The notes beneath the pieces are model-generated. The model did not search any database. It saw nothing but the letters and a program-made list of their open reading frames with translations, and was not told the DNA's origin. Source: Actinomycetota bacterium (GTDB taxonomy: Bacteria > Actinomycetota > Thermoleophilia > Gaiellales > Gaiellaceae). From it: a stretch of DNA of 64,000 nucleotides. A program made the translations under genes and the position numbers. This document shows, piece by piece, positions 44,545-53,260 of the stretch (its first letter is position 1; the number at the start of each line of letters is the position of its first letter). The stretch covers positions 209,594-273,593 of the forward strand of contig PLJC01000012.1 of assembly GCA_003139545.1 (NCBI GenBank), written 5' to 3'.

Positions 44545-44744
44545 GACGTCGATCGGACGATCTCGGCGAGCGCGTCGAGCTCTCCACCGGCGCGCCCCAG
44601 CAGATAGCAGAGGAGCGGCGCGTTCGTTCGGTCGCCGCTCTCGTGCGCCGCGATGCGCGCGAGATCGAGCAGCGTCGTCTGGTCCGCCTCCGTCAGCGGT
44701 CCGACGCCGAGTGCGTCGGCCTGGCGCGTGAGCCACTCGTTCAT
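44541..44744 (-). CDS. DUF6457 family protein
   Basis: A 67-residue helical protein, MNEWLTRQADALGVGPLTEADQ-type start with LLDLARIAAHESGDRTNAPLLCYLLGRAGG. This corresponds to DUF6457, small actinobacterial proteins often linked to molybdenum cofactor genes, although here the neighbours are a nuclease and a deacetylase. The ATG overlaps the exonuclease stop (ATGA). The C-terminus overlaps the CTG start of the deacetylase gene. Function unknown. Confidence 0.82.
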   Translation of the reverse strand: MNEWLTRQADALGVGPLTEADQTTLLDLARIAAHESGDRTNAPLLCYLLGRAGGELDALAEIVRSTS

Positions 44745-45541
44745 GCCAAGGACGCTAGCCGGTCGGCCAGCGCGTTGAGCCCGAGGCTCCGAATGAAGGT
44801 GGACGCCCCCGCCCAGGTAGGTGACTGATTTGCGAGGGGAGGAAGAGGAGCAGAGGCGTCCATCGCAGCGATTCGCCGGTACAGACGCAAGTCCTCCGCT
44901 TCGGTCGCGAACCGCCCCGCCGCCAGCGCCGCTTCGAGCGAGCCGAACTCGCGCAGCACGTCGGCCGCCTTCTTCGGCCCGATGCCCCGGGCGCCGGGGA
45001 GCTTGTCCGAGGGGTCGCCGCGGAGTGCGATGAGATCCGGTACCTGCTCCGGATCGACGCCGTACCGCTCCCGCACGCCGGCCGGCCCGATGCGCGCCAT
45101 CTCGCTGACGCCCTTCGTCGGCTGGAGGACGGTCACCCGGTCGGACACGAGCTGGAACGCGTCGCGGTCCGACGTCGCGACGAGCACGTCTCCGGGCCAC
45201 GTGTGCGCCGCCGCTGCGAGGAAGTCGTCCGCCTCGTAGCCCTCGGCTTTCGCGGCGGCGAAGCCGCACGCGCGGACGACGTCCGGGAGCACCTCGAGCT
45301 GATCGAGCAACGACTCCTCGAACACGCGGCCGGACTGGTACGCGGCGAACGCCTCGTGCCGATACGTCGGCGTGGTGAGCGTGTCCCAGCCGACGAGCAC
45401 CGCATCCGGCCGCTCCGCCTCCCAGAGGCGCACGAGCATGTTCGTGAACCCGACGACCGCGTTCAGGCGGATCGATTTCGGGAGCCCGTGGTAGGCGCGG
45501 TGCGCGAACGAGTCGCCGTCGACGACGAGCAGAACGCTCAG
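44741..45541 (-). CDS. 5'-3' exonuclease (Pol I N-terminal domain-like), CTG start
   Basis: A 266-residue flap/5'-nuclease homologous to the N-terminal domain of DNA polymerase I, without a polymerase part. It has LLVVDGDSFAHRAYHGLP, the acidic cluster EGYEADDFLAA, ATSDRDAFQL and the helix-hairpin-helix region LRGDPSDKLPGARGIGPKKAADVL. It would remove RNA primers or flaps. The natural start before SVLLVVDGD is a CTG at 45541 that overlaps the stop of the acyltransferase gene (CTGA); no ATG, GTG or TTG is available there. Confidence 0.9.
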   Translation of the reverse strand: MSVLLVVDGDSFAHRAYHGLPKSIRLNAVVGFTNMLVRLWEAERPDAVLVGWDTLTTPTYRHEAFAAYQSGRVFEESLLDQLEVLPDVVRACGFAAAKAEGYEADDFLAAAAHTWPGDVLVATSDRDAFQLVSDRVTVLQPTKGVSEMARIGPAGVRERYGVDPEQVPDLIALRGDPSDKLPGARGIGPKKAADVLREFGSLEAALAAGRFATEAEDLRLYRRIAAMDASAPLPPLANQSPTWAGASTFIRSLGLNALADRLASLA

Positions 45542-46155
45542 AGCGATGCCTCGAGCTCGTCGATGCGGGCCATGAGCCGGTCGGTCGCCTCCAGTGCCGC
45601 CTCGCGCACGTCGGCTGCCCCGCGCAGGTCGTCGATGTCGACGGGCGGCCCGTACGCGACGCGGATCGCTGCGAGCCGGCGGAGATGGTCGGTGCCGCGG
45701 ACCGCGGCCGGGACGAGCGGCACGCCGGCCTCGAGCGCGATGCGCGCCGCGCCCGAGCGCGGCCGCGCCTCGAAGCGCTTCACGAGTCCCTTCTTCCGGC
45801 GCGTCCCTTCCGGGAACATCGCCACGATGTTTCCCTCGCGCGCGAGCTGCACTGCGGTCTCGATCGCCTCCGTGTCCGCCTGCCCGCGGCGGACGGGGAA
45901 CGCGCCGGCCCCGTTCAGGATGAGCGTGAGCGGGAACCAGTACAGCTCCGACTTCGCCATGAACCGCAGAAAGCGCCGCGGCCACAGCGGCAGCCCGAGC
46001 GGCCACGGGTCGAAGCTGGACATGTGGTTGCATGCCAGGACGAAACCACCCTCGGAGGGAATGTTCTCGCGCCCGCGCGCGCGTAACCGGTAGACCACGA
46101 CCAGAATCGGCCAGCTCAGGGCAGCAACCGCGCTGTAGGTACGGGTTGGCCTCAC
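45538..46155 (-). CDS. 1-acyl-glycerol-3-phosphate acyltransferase (PlsC family)
   Basis: A 205-residue membrane-associated acyltransferase with the catalytic NHMSSFD (H-x4-D) motif, block II GAFPVRRG, block III FPEGTRRKKG and block IV VPAAVRG. It would esterify lysophosphatidic acid or a related acceptor in phospholipid synthesis. One N-terminal hydrophobic segment is present (about 8-24). The GTG at 46155 is 14 bases from the divergent topoisomerase start. It is the first gene of a five-gene coupled operon. Confidence 0.93.
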   Translation of the reverse strand: MRPTRTYSAVAALSWPILVVVYRLRARGRENIPSEGGFVLACNHMSSFDPWPLGLPLWPRRFLRFMAKSELYWFPLTLILNGAGAFPVRRGQADTEAIETAVQLAREGNIVAMFPEGTRRKKGLVKRFEARPRSGAARIALEAGVPLVPAAVRGTDHLRRLAAIRVAYGPPVDIDDLRGAADVREAALEATDRLMARIDELEASL

Positions 46156-46169
46156 GCTATGGTGAATCT

Positions 46170-48380
46170 ATGGCCAAGACGCTCGTCGTCGCAGAAAAAC
46201 CATCGGTAGGGAGAGACCTCTCGTCCGCGCTGGCCGGCAAGTTCGAGAAGGACGAGGGCTTCCTGGAGTCGGAGGAATACGTCATCACGTGGGCCGTCGG
46301 GCACCTTGTGCAGCTCGCCGATCCCGAGGCGTACGACGAGAAGTTCAAGAAGTGGAGGATGGCCGATCTGCCGATCGTCCCCGAGGACTTCCAGCTCATC
46401 CCGCGCGACGCGAAGTCGAAGAAACAGCTCAACTTGATCTTGAAGCTGATGAAGCGCGAGGACGTCTCCGACTTCATCAACGCATGTGACGCCGGGCGCG
46501 AGGGCGAGCTGATCTTCGCCTACATCTACGAGATGTATGCGCAGTCGCTGAAGAAGAAGGACGGCCCCCCGAAGCACGTGCAGCGCCTGTGGATCTCGTC
46601 GATGACGAAGCAGGCGATCCGCGAAGGCTTCGAGAAGCTGCGCCCCGGCGAGCAGCTCCAGTCGCTCGAGCGGGCCGCGCGGTCGCGCTCGGAGGCGGAC
46701 TGGATCGTCGGCATGAACGCAACGCGTGCTGCGACCATTCGCGGCCGCGCGTGGGTCGGCGGCGTCGTGTCGCTCGGCCGTGTGCAGACGCCGACGCTCG
46801 CGATGCTCGTCAAGCGGGAGCGCGAGATCCAGGCGTTCGTCGCCGAACCGTACTGGCTCGTGCACGCCGCCTTCCAGCCGCCGTACCAGGGCATCTGGTT
46901 CGAAAAGGACGACACGCGCATCAAGGCGGTCGAGCGCGCCGACGAGATCGTCTCCAAGGTCTCCGGCAAGGACGGCACGATCACGAAGGTCGAGCGCAAG
47001 GAGCAGTCCGAGCGCGCGCCGCTCCTCTACGACCTGACGTCGCTGCAGCGGGACGCGAACCGCCGCTTCGGCTTCAGCGCGCGCCGCACGCTGCAGGCGG
47101 CGCAGAAACTGTACGAGGACAAGAAGGCGCTCACGTATCCGCGCACCTCGTCCCGCTATCTGTCCGGCGACATGGTGCCGCAGCTGAAGATCGTCGCCTC
47201 GACGCTGCAGGACATCGCCGACTACCGCGAGGCAGCGACGTACGTCATGCGGCTCGACCAGCTTCCGCTCCAGCGCGTGATCAACGACGCAAAGGTCACC
47301 GACCACCACGCGATCATCCCGACCGACATCCCGCACGACGTCGAGGCGTTCTCGCCCGACGAGCGCCGCATCTTCGACCTCGTCGCGCGCCGCTTCCTGG
47401 CCGTCTTCCATCCGCCGGCGCGGTACGCGCGCACGACGGTCGTCACCGAGGTCGAGGGCGAGAGCTTCCGCACGCGCGGCAAGATCACGCTCGAGGCCGG
47501 CTGGCGCGGCGTGTACGGCCTGGAGCCGGACGCGGAGAAGCAGTCGGAGGACGAGGACTCCGACGGCGGTGAGCTGCCGACGCTGCAGGAGGGCCAGACG
47601 GTGCGCTGTCTCGCCGCCGAGCGCGAGGACAAGATGACGAAGGCGCCGCCGCGCTATACGGAGGCGACGCTGCTGTCGGCGATGGAGACTGCCGGCAAGC
47701 TCGTCGACGACGAGGAGCTGCGCGAGGCGATGAAGGACTCCGGCCTCGGCACGCCGGCCACGCGTGCGGAGATCATCGAAACGCTCATCCGCCGCGAGTA
47801 CATCGAGCGCGTCGGCCGCGACCTGCAGCCGACACCGAAGGGCCTGCAGGTGATCACGATGCTCGAGGAGCACAAGATCACCTCGCCCGAGCTCACGGGC
47901 GAGTGGGAGCACAAGCTTTCCGACATCGAGCACGGAACCGGCGATCGCGACGCGTTCATCAAGGAGATCGCCAACTTCACGAAGGAGATCGTCGGACAGA
48001 TCGAGGCGCTCGACAAGGAACAGCTCCGGCCCGAGCGCGTCGAGCTCGGGCTGTGCCCGCGCTGCGGCGCCGTGACCGGCGAGATCATCCGCGAGAACTC
48101 GCGCGCCTACGGCTGCACGAGCTGGAAGAACCGCGAGGAGGTCGGCTGCGGCTTCGTCATCTGGAAGCGCGTTGCAGGTCGCACGCTCACGCCCGAGCTC
48201 GCGCGGCAGCTGCTCGAGGAGGGCAAAACGCGCGAGGTCTTGTCCGGTTTCCGCTCACGGAACAACAAACCGTTCCGGGCCCGGCTCGTCCTAAATGAGG
48301 AGGGGAAGGTCGAGTTCGACTTTCCCGTCCGGACGACGCCGGCAAAAGAGCAGGAAGCGGAGCCCGCAACAGCGGAATAA
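46170..48380 (+). CDS. Type IA DNA topoisomerase (topoisomerase III-like)
   Basis: A 736-residue type IA topoisomerase. The Toprim domain starts LVVAEKPSVGRDL and has FINACDAGREGELI. The active-site tyrosine is Tyr323 in LTYPRTSSRYLS. Later blocks are HHAIIPTD and LGTPATRAEIIETLIRREYI. A zinc ribbon begins CPRCGAVTGE (from about residue 630), followed by the C-terminal repeat with GKTREVLSGF. The AEKPSVGRD start and the overall layout fit TopB (topo III) more than TopA. It relaxes or decatenates DNA through single-strand passage. The ATG at 46170 matches the family N-terminus. Confidence 0.95.
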   Translation: MAKTLVVAEKPSVGRDLSSALAGKFEKDEGFLESEEYVITWAVGHLVQLADPEAYDEKFKKWRMADLPIVPEDFQLIPRDAKSKKQLNLILKLMKREDVSDFINACDAGREGELIFAYIYEMYAQSLKKKDGPPKHVQRLWISSMTKQAIREGFEKLRPGEQLQSLERAARSRSEADWIVGMNATRAATIRGRAWVGGVVSLGRVQTPTLAMLVKREREIQAFVAEPYWLVHAAFQPPYQGIWFEKDDTRIKAVERADEIVSKVSGKDGTITKVERKEQSERAPLLYDLTSLQRDANRRFGFSARRTLQAAQKLYEDKKALTYPRTSSRYLSGDMVPQLKIVASTLQDIADYREAATYVMRLDQLPLQRVINDAKVTDHHAIIPTDIPHDVEAFSPDERRIFDLVARRFLAVFHPPARYARTTVVTEVEGESFRTRGKITLEAGWRGVYGLEPDAEKQSEDEDSDGGELPTLQEGQTVRCLAAEREDKMTKAPPRYTEATLLSAMETAGKLVDDEELREAMKDSGLGTPATRAEIIETLIRREYIERVGRDLQPTPKGLQVITMLEEHKITSPELTGEWEHKLSDIEHGTGDRDAFIKEIANFTKEIVGQIEALDKEQLRPERVELGLCPRCGAVTGEIIRENSRAYGCTSWKNREEVGCGFVIWKRVAGRTLTPELARQLLEEGKTREVLSGFRSRNNKPFRARLVLNEEGKVEFDFPVRTTPAKEQEAEPATAE

Positions 48381-48512
48381 CCGGGCGGGTCGGCCCGTTC
48401 GAAGTATCGAAGGGCCGTGGCCGAAGGATCCCCTGGCATCGGGAGGGTTTCCCTCGTAGAGTGAGAAGGGTCGTTGACCCAGTCGAAGCAGCGCCGAGAG
48501 GACTGACGAGAG

Positions 48513-49613
48513 CTGAGCCAGAACCAGCTGCAGGAGTTGCTCGAGACCGACCAGGCGCGCGCCCTCGTCGAGGCTGCGCAGGAGCGCGGCTACCTGGAGC
48601 CTGCCGAGCTGGAGGCGTTCGCCGTCGAGCTCGACCTGAACGACCAGGAGGTCGAGGAGTTGACGCACGAGCTCGAGCGCATCGGGCTCGAGATCGGCGC
48701 GCCGAAAGCGGTGGCCGAGGCTGCCGCCGCCGCCGACGCTGCCGAGAAGGCGGCCGAGGAGGAGGCAGCGCGGCTCGAAGCGACCGCGGCGATGTCGGGC
48801 GCGGCCGACAGCCTGCAGCTGTTCCTCGCAGACGTCGGCAAGCACAAGCTGCTCACCGCAGCCGACGAGGTCATGCTCGCGAAGCGCATCGAGCGCGGCG
48901 ACCCGACCGCGAAGCGGCGGATGATCGAGTCGAATCTGCGTCTCGTCGTGTCGATCGCGAAGGGTTACCGCGGCCTCGGCGTTCCGTTCCTCGATCTCAT
49001 CCAGGAAGGGACGCTGGGCCTGAACCGTGCGGTCGAGAAGTTCGACTGGCGCCGCGGGTACAAGTTCTCCACGTACGCAACGTGGTGGATCCGGCAGTCC
49101 GTGCAGCGCGCGGTCGCGAATCACGCGCGCACGATCCGCGTTCCGGTCCACGTCGTCGAGCGTCAGCAGAAGCTCTCGCGCGCCGCGCGGCGGCTCGAGG
49201 TCGAGCTCGGCCGCGAGGCGACGAAGGCAGAGCTCGCCGAGGCGACCGGGCTGCCGATGCAGCACGTCGACGAAGCACTCGGCGCAGCGCACGCGTCGGT
49301 CTCGCTGAACCAGACGGTCGGCGCGGACGACGAGGGTGAGCTCGGCGACCTGTTCGCCGACCGCGAGGCCCTGGACCCGTTCGACGAGGCCGAGGAGTCG
49401 CTCCGCCGGCAGGGCGTGCGGCGGGCACTCGACGCGCTCCCGGAGCGCGAGCGGCGGATCCTCGAGTTGCGGTTCGGCTTCGAAGGCGAGCCGTGGACGC
49501 TCGAGGCGATCGGGCACGAGCTCGATCTCACGCGTGAGCGTGTGCGCCAGCTCGAGGGCCAAGCGCTCGCGAGGCTCGGCGCGCTGCGCGACCTCATCAG
49601 CGTCGCGGCCTAG
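48513..49613 (+). CDS. RpoD-like (group 1/2) RNA polymerase sigma factor, probable CTG start
   Basis: A 366-residue sigma-70 protein. A region 1.1-like head ([23 protein letters not shown]) is followed by a short acidic/alanine linker, region 1.2 ([21 protein letters not shown]), region 2 ([29 protein letters not shown] with [13 protein letters not shown]), region 3 and region 4 ([37 protein letters not shown]). An in-frame TGA at 48504 leaves CTG 48513, CTG 48528 or TTG 48537 as starts. CTG 48513 is favoured because it keeps the whole region 1.1 start and has GAGAGGA 10 bases upstream. It is short for a primary sigma factor. Confidence 0.93.
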   Translation: MSQNQLQELLETDQARALVEAAQERGYLEPAELEAFAVELDLNDQEVEELTHELERIGLEIGAPKAVAEAAAAADAAEKAAEEEAARLEATAAMSGAADSLQLFLADVGKHKLLTAADEVMLAKRIERGDPTAKRRMIESNLRLVVSIAKGYRGLGVPFLDLIQEGTLGLNRAVEKFDWRRGYKFSTYATWWIRQSVQRAVANHARTIRVPVHVVERQQKLSRAARRLEVELGREATKAELAEATGLPMQHVDEALGAAHASVSLNQTVGADDEGELGDLFADREALDPFDEAEESLRRQGVRRALDALPERERRILELRFGFEGEPWTLEAIGHELDLTRERVRQLEGQALARLGALRDLISVAA

Positions 49614-49630
49614 CAACCGCTCAGGTTCGT

Positions 49631-49649
49631 CGTGTCCCCTCGGGACACG
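49631..49649 (+). terminator. Hairpin after the sigma factor gene
   Basis: The 8-bp stem CGTGTCCC/GGGACACG has a CTC loop, 18 bases after the stop. It is followed directly by the arm of the fold-back element rather than by a T-run. Confidence 0.6.
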
Positions 49650-49789
49650 ACCGGTACCAGGTACCGCGACGAGACTGTCACCAGTACGTGACGAGCGCGG
49701 CCGGCGCCGGACGGTGATCGTGGCTCTGCTTCGAGCCGCGACGGTGACCGTCTCGTGATGCCGTCTTGACGGTACCTGGTACCGGTCGT
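49647..49789. repeat. Fold-back element with 20-bp perfect inverted arms
   Basis: The arms 49647-49666 and 49770-49789 are perfect 20-base inverted repeats, each with two GGTACC sites. Directly inside, 49669-49682 pairs with 49743-49756 with a single mismatch. The centre has a further small hairpin GGCTC/GAGCC near 49731-49746. The element fills nearly the whole gap between two convergent genes (stops at 49613 and 49794). It could be a mobile palindromic repeat or a bidirectional terminator. Its sequence does not match the element at 12624, but the nested design is alike. Confidence 0.82.
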
Positions 49790-49793
49790 GCCT

Positions 49794-51449
49794 CTAGTGG
49801 ACGTGTCCAACGACGGCACGCCGCGCGGCGGCGAGGATCGCCTCCCGCTCGAGCGGGACGATGGTCATCTCCGGCGGCGGCCTTCGCAGGAAGCGGGCGA
49901 CGAGGAACAGCTCGTCCACGTCGAGATCGCCCGCGCGGCGCGCCGCCGCGAGGCCGGCCTCGACCTCGAGGTTGGCGCCGCCACCCGGCGGCAGCGTGCG
50001 CTCCGCGGCGACGCGACCGCCTGCGAGGAAGAAGGCGCGGGTGTAGCCCGGCTCGGCCGCCGGGACGAGGAGGCAGCGCTCGAGCGCGCGCAGGCGCTCG
50101 AGCCGGTCGAGGTCGCGGCACACGTGCTCGAGCGCGTCGATGCGGTCGCGCAGCCGCGCGGCATCCTCGAAGCGCCGCTCGTCCGACAGCGCGGCGAGCT
50201 TCTTTCGCAGGCGCGGCAGCGCGGCCGCCGGCCGATCCACCTCCTCGGCGAGCAGCGCCCGCGCGGCCATCTGCGCGCGCCGGCGCGAGCGAATCGGCCC
50301 GACCGGCGTGCATTGCGAGGAGGCGACCACGCCGTCGCCGCGCTTGCGCAGCCACACGTGCCGGTCGGGCCGCGAGACGCGCGCATTCGCGGGCGGCCGC
50401 AGCTCGCGGATCAAGCGCAGCTCGGTGAGCGCCGCCTCGAGCTCCGATCCGAGCACGCGCCACTCGATTCGGTCGGTTGCGCCGACCGCCGCCTCCACCG
50501 CCGGCCGCAGCCGCTCCGAGCGGAAGTACGAGCGCAGCCGCGCGCGCAGGTCGCGCGCGCAACCGACGTACAGCACCTCGTCGTTGCGGTCGCGGAAGAG
50601 GTAGACACCGGGCCGCTGAGGCGCGCCGAACGCGAGCTGCCGCTTGTCCCACACGCGCCGCGTCCTTGTCGCCGAGAGGGCGCTGAGGTCGGCGACCGTC
50701 CGCGCGCCGCGCTCCTGCGCCAGCCCGATCAGCGCCAGGAGCACCTCCGCGGTCGCCTGCGCGTCGGGGAGCGCACGATGGCATGGCTGCACGGAGGTGC
50801 CGAGGAACCACGCCAGCTGCGACAGGGACGCGCGTGGGACTCGCCCCGCGAGCAGCCGCCGCGCGAGCGTGACCGTGTCCACGACCGGCGAAGCCAGTCG
50901 TGACCCGGTCAGCTTCACCGTTTCGCGATCGAGGAACGCCATGTCGAAACGCGCGTTGTGCGCGACGAGCACTGAGTCGCCGGCGAAGGCGAGGAACCGG
51001 TGGACGGCGAGCGCGGGCGGCGGTGAGCCGCGCAGCTGCCTGTTGCTGAGCCCGGTGAGCGCTTCGACGTCCGGCCCGAGCGGCATGCCCGGATCGACGA
51101 GCGTCTCGAACTCCGCCTCGATCTCCAGTCCGCGCACGCGTACGGCGCCGATTTCGCAGATCTGCGCCGACCCGGGCCGAAGGCCGGTGGTCTCGAGATC
51201 GACGACGACGTACGTCGCCTGCTCGAGCAGGAGCTCGCCGCCGAGTGGCGCCGCGAGCCCGACCGCGTCGCCGTTCCAGGCGAGCCGCGCGTCGGCCTCG
51301 ACGACGTCGGCGAGCAGGCTGCGTGCGAGGGAGACCGGGGCGGAGCGGAGCGCGAACAACCGCCGGGCGGCCTCCTCGGCGAGCACCGGTCCGCGCCGCT
51401 CCTCGACGAGCTCCACCAGCCGGTCGGCCGCGTCGAGCCTGAGCTGCAT
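49794..51449 (-). CDS. DEDD exonuclease-UvrC-like (GIY-YIG) fusion
   Basis: A 551-residue DNA repair protein. Residues 78-245 form a DnaQ-type 3'-5' exonuclease with VDLETTG (Asp84, Glu86), AHNARFD and HRALPDA. Residues 278-360 form a GIY-YIG nuclease like the UvrC N-terminal half (GVY-LFRD and YVGCARDLRARLRSYF). A UVR motif lies near 415-440 (DERRFEDAARLRDRIDALE). The architecture is known in mycobacteria and resembles E. coli Cho for the nuclease part. A LexA box lies 15 bases upstream of the ATG, so it should be DNA-damage-inducible. Confidence 0.94.
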   Translation of the reverse strand: MQLRLDAADRLVELVEERRGPVLAEEAARRLFALRSAPVSLARSLLADVVEADARLAWNGDAVGLAAPLGGELLLEQATYVVVDLETTGLRPGSAQICEIGAVRVRGLEIEAEFETLVDPGMPLGPDVEALTGLSNRQLRGSPPPALAVHRFLAFAGDSVLVAHNARFDMAFLDRETVKLTGSRLASPVVDTVTLARRLLAGRVPRASLSQLAWFLGTSVQPCHRALPDAQATAEVLLALIGLAQERGARTVADLSALSATRTRRVWDKRQLAFGAPQRPGVYLFRDRNDEVLYVGCARDLRARLRSYFRSERLRPAVEAAVGATDRIEWRVLGSELEAALTELRLIRELRPPANARVSRPDRHVWLRKRGDGVVASSQCTPVGPIRSRRRAQMAARALLAEEVDRPAAALPRLRKKLAALSDERRFEDAARLRDRIDALEHVCRDLDRLERLRALERCLLVPAAEPGYTRAFFLAGGRVAAERTLPPGGGANLEVEAGLAAARRAGDLDVDELFLVARFLRRPPPEMTIVPLEREAILAAARRAVVGHVH

Positions 51450-51463
51450 CGCCCGAGTCTAGA

Positions 51464-51477
51464 CGAACATATGTTCG
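51464..51477. promoter_or_regulatory. SOS (LexA) box between DEDD-UvrC fusion and peptide-binding protein genes
   Basis: CGAACATATGTTCG is a perfect palindrome and matches the Gram-positive LexA operator (CGAAC-N4-GTTCG), sharing both half-sites with the lexA box at 13797. It is 15 bases from the fusion gene start and 65 bases upstream of the binding-protein ATG. Confidence 0.88.
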
Positions 51478-51542
51478 ATTACCTAACTCAGGACGGCCTA
51501 TTTACGTCAATATCAATGCCGCCGGTCGTGCGTGCCGCCTGT

Positions 51543-53228
51543 ATGGAACGACTCACTCGACTCACCCGATGGCTCGGCCTGGTGCCGCTCGCTGCGCTCG
51601 CGCTGGTCGCGGCCGGCTGCGGCGGCGCGTCGAACGCCGGCGGCCCTGCAGCTGCGGCCGCCGCTCCCGTCGCGACCCCCAAGGCCTCGGGCGGGCCGAC
51701 GTTCCCCGTCTTCCGCGTCGCCGAGGACACGTCGATCGACTATCTCGACCCCGGGCTGACCTACAGCCCTGAGGGTCTCAACGTCATCTGGAACGTCTAC
51801 CTGCCGCTGCTCGGCTACCGGCACGTCAACGGCGCCGGGGGTGCGACGATCGTCCCGTATCTCGCCCGCGCGCTGCCGAAGGTGTCCGCGGACGGCCGCA
51901 CGTACACGCTCGTGCTGCGCTCGGGTCTCAAGTACTCGAATGGGCAGCCTGTGAAGGCGAGCGACTTCAAGGCGACGGTCGAGCGCGACTTCAAGCTCGA
52001 CTCGCCCGGCGCGGGCTACTTCTACAACATCGTCGGCGCCGACGCGGCGCGCAAGACGAAGGGCGGCCACATCTCCGGGATCGTCGCCAACGACGCGACG
52101 GGGAAGATCTCGATCACGCTGAAGACGCCGCAGGGCGACTTCGCCAACGTGCTCGCGAGCGAGTTCGCGGCGCCCGTCCCGGCGAACGCTCCGACGTCGG
52201 ACACGTCGACGCACCCCTTGCCCGCGACCGGCCCGTACGTCATCCAGAGCTACGCGCCGAACAAGCAGATCGTCGAGGTCCGGAACCCGCAGTTCCATGC
52301 GGCGCGGCTCGGCGGGAACGTTCCGGCCGGCAATCCCGACAAGGTGATCTGGGACATCGTCGGCGACGCGGCCTCGGCGCTCCAGCGCACGACGGCCGGC
52401 CAGGACGACTGGGACCCGCAGGCGATTCCCGCGAACAGCCTCGCGGAGACGGAGGCGAAGTACGGCGACCAGCTCAAGGTGTACACGCCGCCGAACACCT
52501 ACTACTTCTTCATGAACACGCGCGTCGCGCCGTTCGACAAGCTGAAAGTGCGGCAGGCGGTCAACTACGCCATCGACCGGAACGCCCTCGTCGCCATCTA
52601 CGGCGGCCTCGCGAGCCCGACCGAGAACATCCTGCCGCCGACGTATCCGTCCTACACGAAGCACTCGCTGTACCGGCACGACCTCGCCAAGGCGCGGAAG
52701 CTGATCAAGCAGGCGGGCGCGACCGGCGCGCACGTGACCGTCTGGAACCACGACCGCGGGCTCGACCCGAAGGCGACCGAGTACCTCGTGAAGGTGCTCG
52801 ACTCGATCGGGCTGAAGGCGAAGCAGCACATCGTCACGTCGGCGGTCTACTGGGCGACGGTCGGCAACGAGGCCACGAATGCCCAGATCGGCTTCGCGGA
52901 CTGGTTCCAGGATTACCCGCACCCGCTCGACTGGTTCGACGTGCTCTTGAACGGCGAGCGGATCACGAAGACCTACAACAACAACTACGCGAACTTCAAC
53001 GACAAGGTGGTGAACGCGGAGATCGACGACCTGAACAAGCAGCCGATCCCGACGAGCCCGGTGAACTCTCGCTGGGCCTCGCTCGACCGCCAGATCATGC
53101 TCCAGGCGCCCTGGGCGCCGTTCCTCAACCGGGAGTTCACCGACTATTTCAACGCGAAGGTGGACCTCGGCTGTTATGTCAACCAGGTGGTCTACGGGTT
53201 CGACTACTCGACCATCTGCATGAGATAG
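51543..53228 (+). CDS. Peptide ABC transporter substrate-binding lipoprotein
   Basis: A 561-residue family 5 (DppA/OppA) binding protein. The N-terminus is a lipoprotein signal (MERLTRLTRW, hydrophobic core, lipobox VAAGC with Cys about residue 23). The mature protein has TYTLVLRSGLKYSNGQPVKASDF and KLKVRQAVNYAIDRNALV, typical of the family. It would bind peptides or other small ligands for the DppBCDF-type importer that follows. The ATG at 51543 was chosen for the lipobox; upstream in-frame ATGs at 51471 and 51516 precede it and would spoil the signal. Confidence 0.93.
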   Translation: MERLTRLTRWLGLVPLAALALVAAGCGGASNAGGPAAAAAAPVATPKASGGPTFPVFRVAEDTSIDYLDPGLTYSPEGLNVIWNVYLPLLGYRHVNGAGGATIVPYLARALPKVSADGRTYTLVLRSGLKYSNGQPVKASDFKATVERDFKLDSPGAGYFYNIVGADAARKTKGGHISGIVANDATGKISITLKTPQGDFANVLASEFAAPVPANAPTSDTSTHPLPATGPYVIQSYAPNKQIVEVRNPQFHAARLGGNVPAGNPDKVIWDIVGDAASALQRTTAGQDDWDPQAIPANSLAETEAKYGDQLKVYTPPNTYYFFMNTRVAPFDKLKVRQAVNYAIDRNALVAIYGGLASPTENILPPTYPSYTKHSLYRHDLAKARKLIKQAGATGAHVTVWNHDRGLDPKATEYLVKVLDSIGLKAKQHIVTSAVYWATVGNEATNAQIGFADWFQDYPHPLDWFDVLLNGERITKTYNNNYANFNDKVVNAEIDDLNKQPIPTSPVNSRWASLDRQIMLQAPWAPFLNREFTDYFNAKVDLGCYVNQVVYGFDYSTICMR

Positions 53229-53260
53229 TCAGGCCTACGAACCAACCCCCGGGAGGGAAC

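Noticed and set aside
51471..51542. Earlier ATG starts (51471, 51516) for the peptide-binding lipoprotein
   Set aside because: The first overlaps the SOS box, and both would put non-signal residues before the lipoprotein signal beginning MERLTRLTRW.
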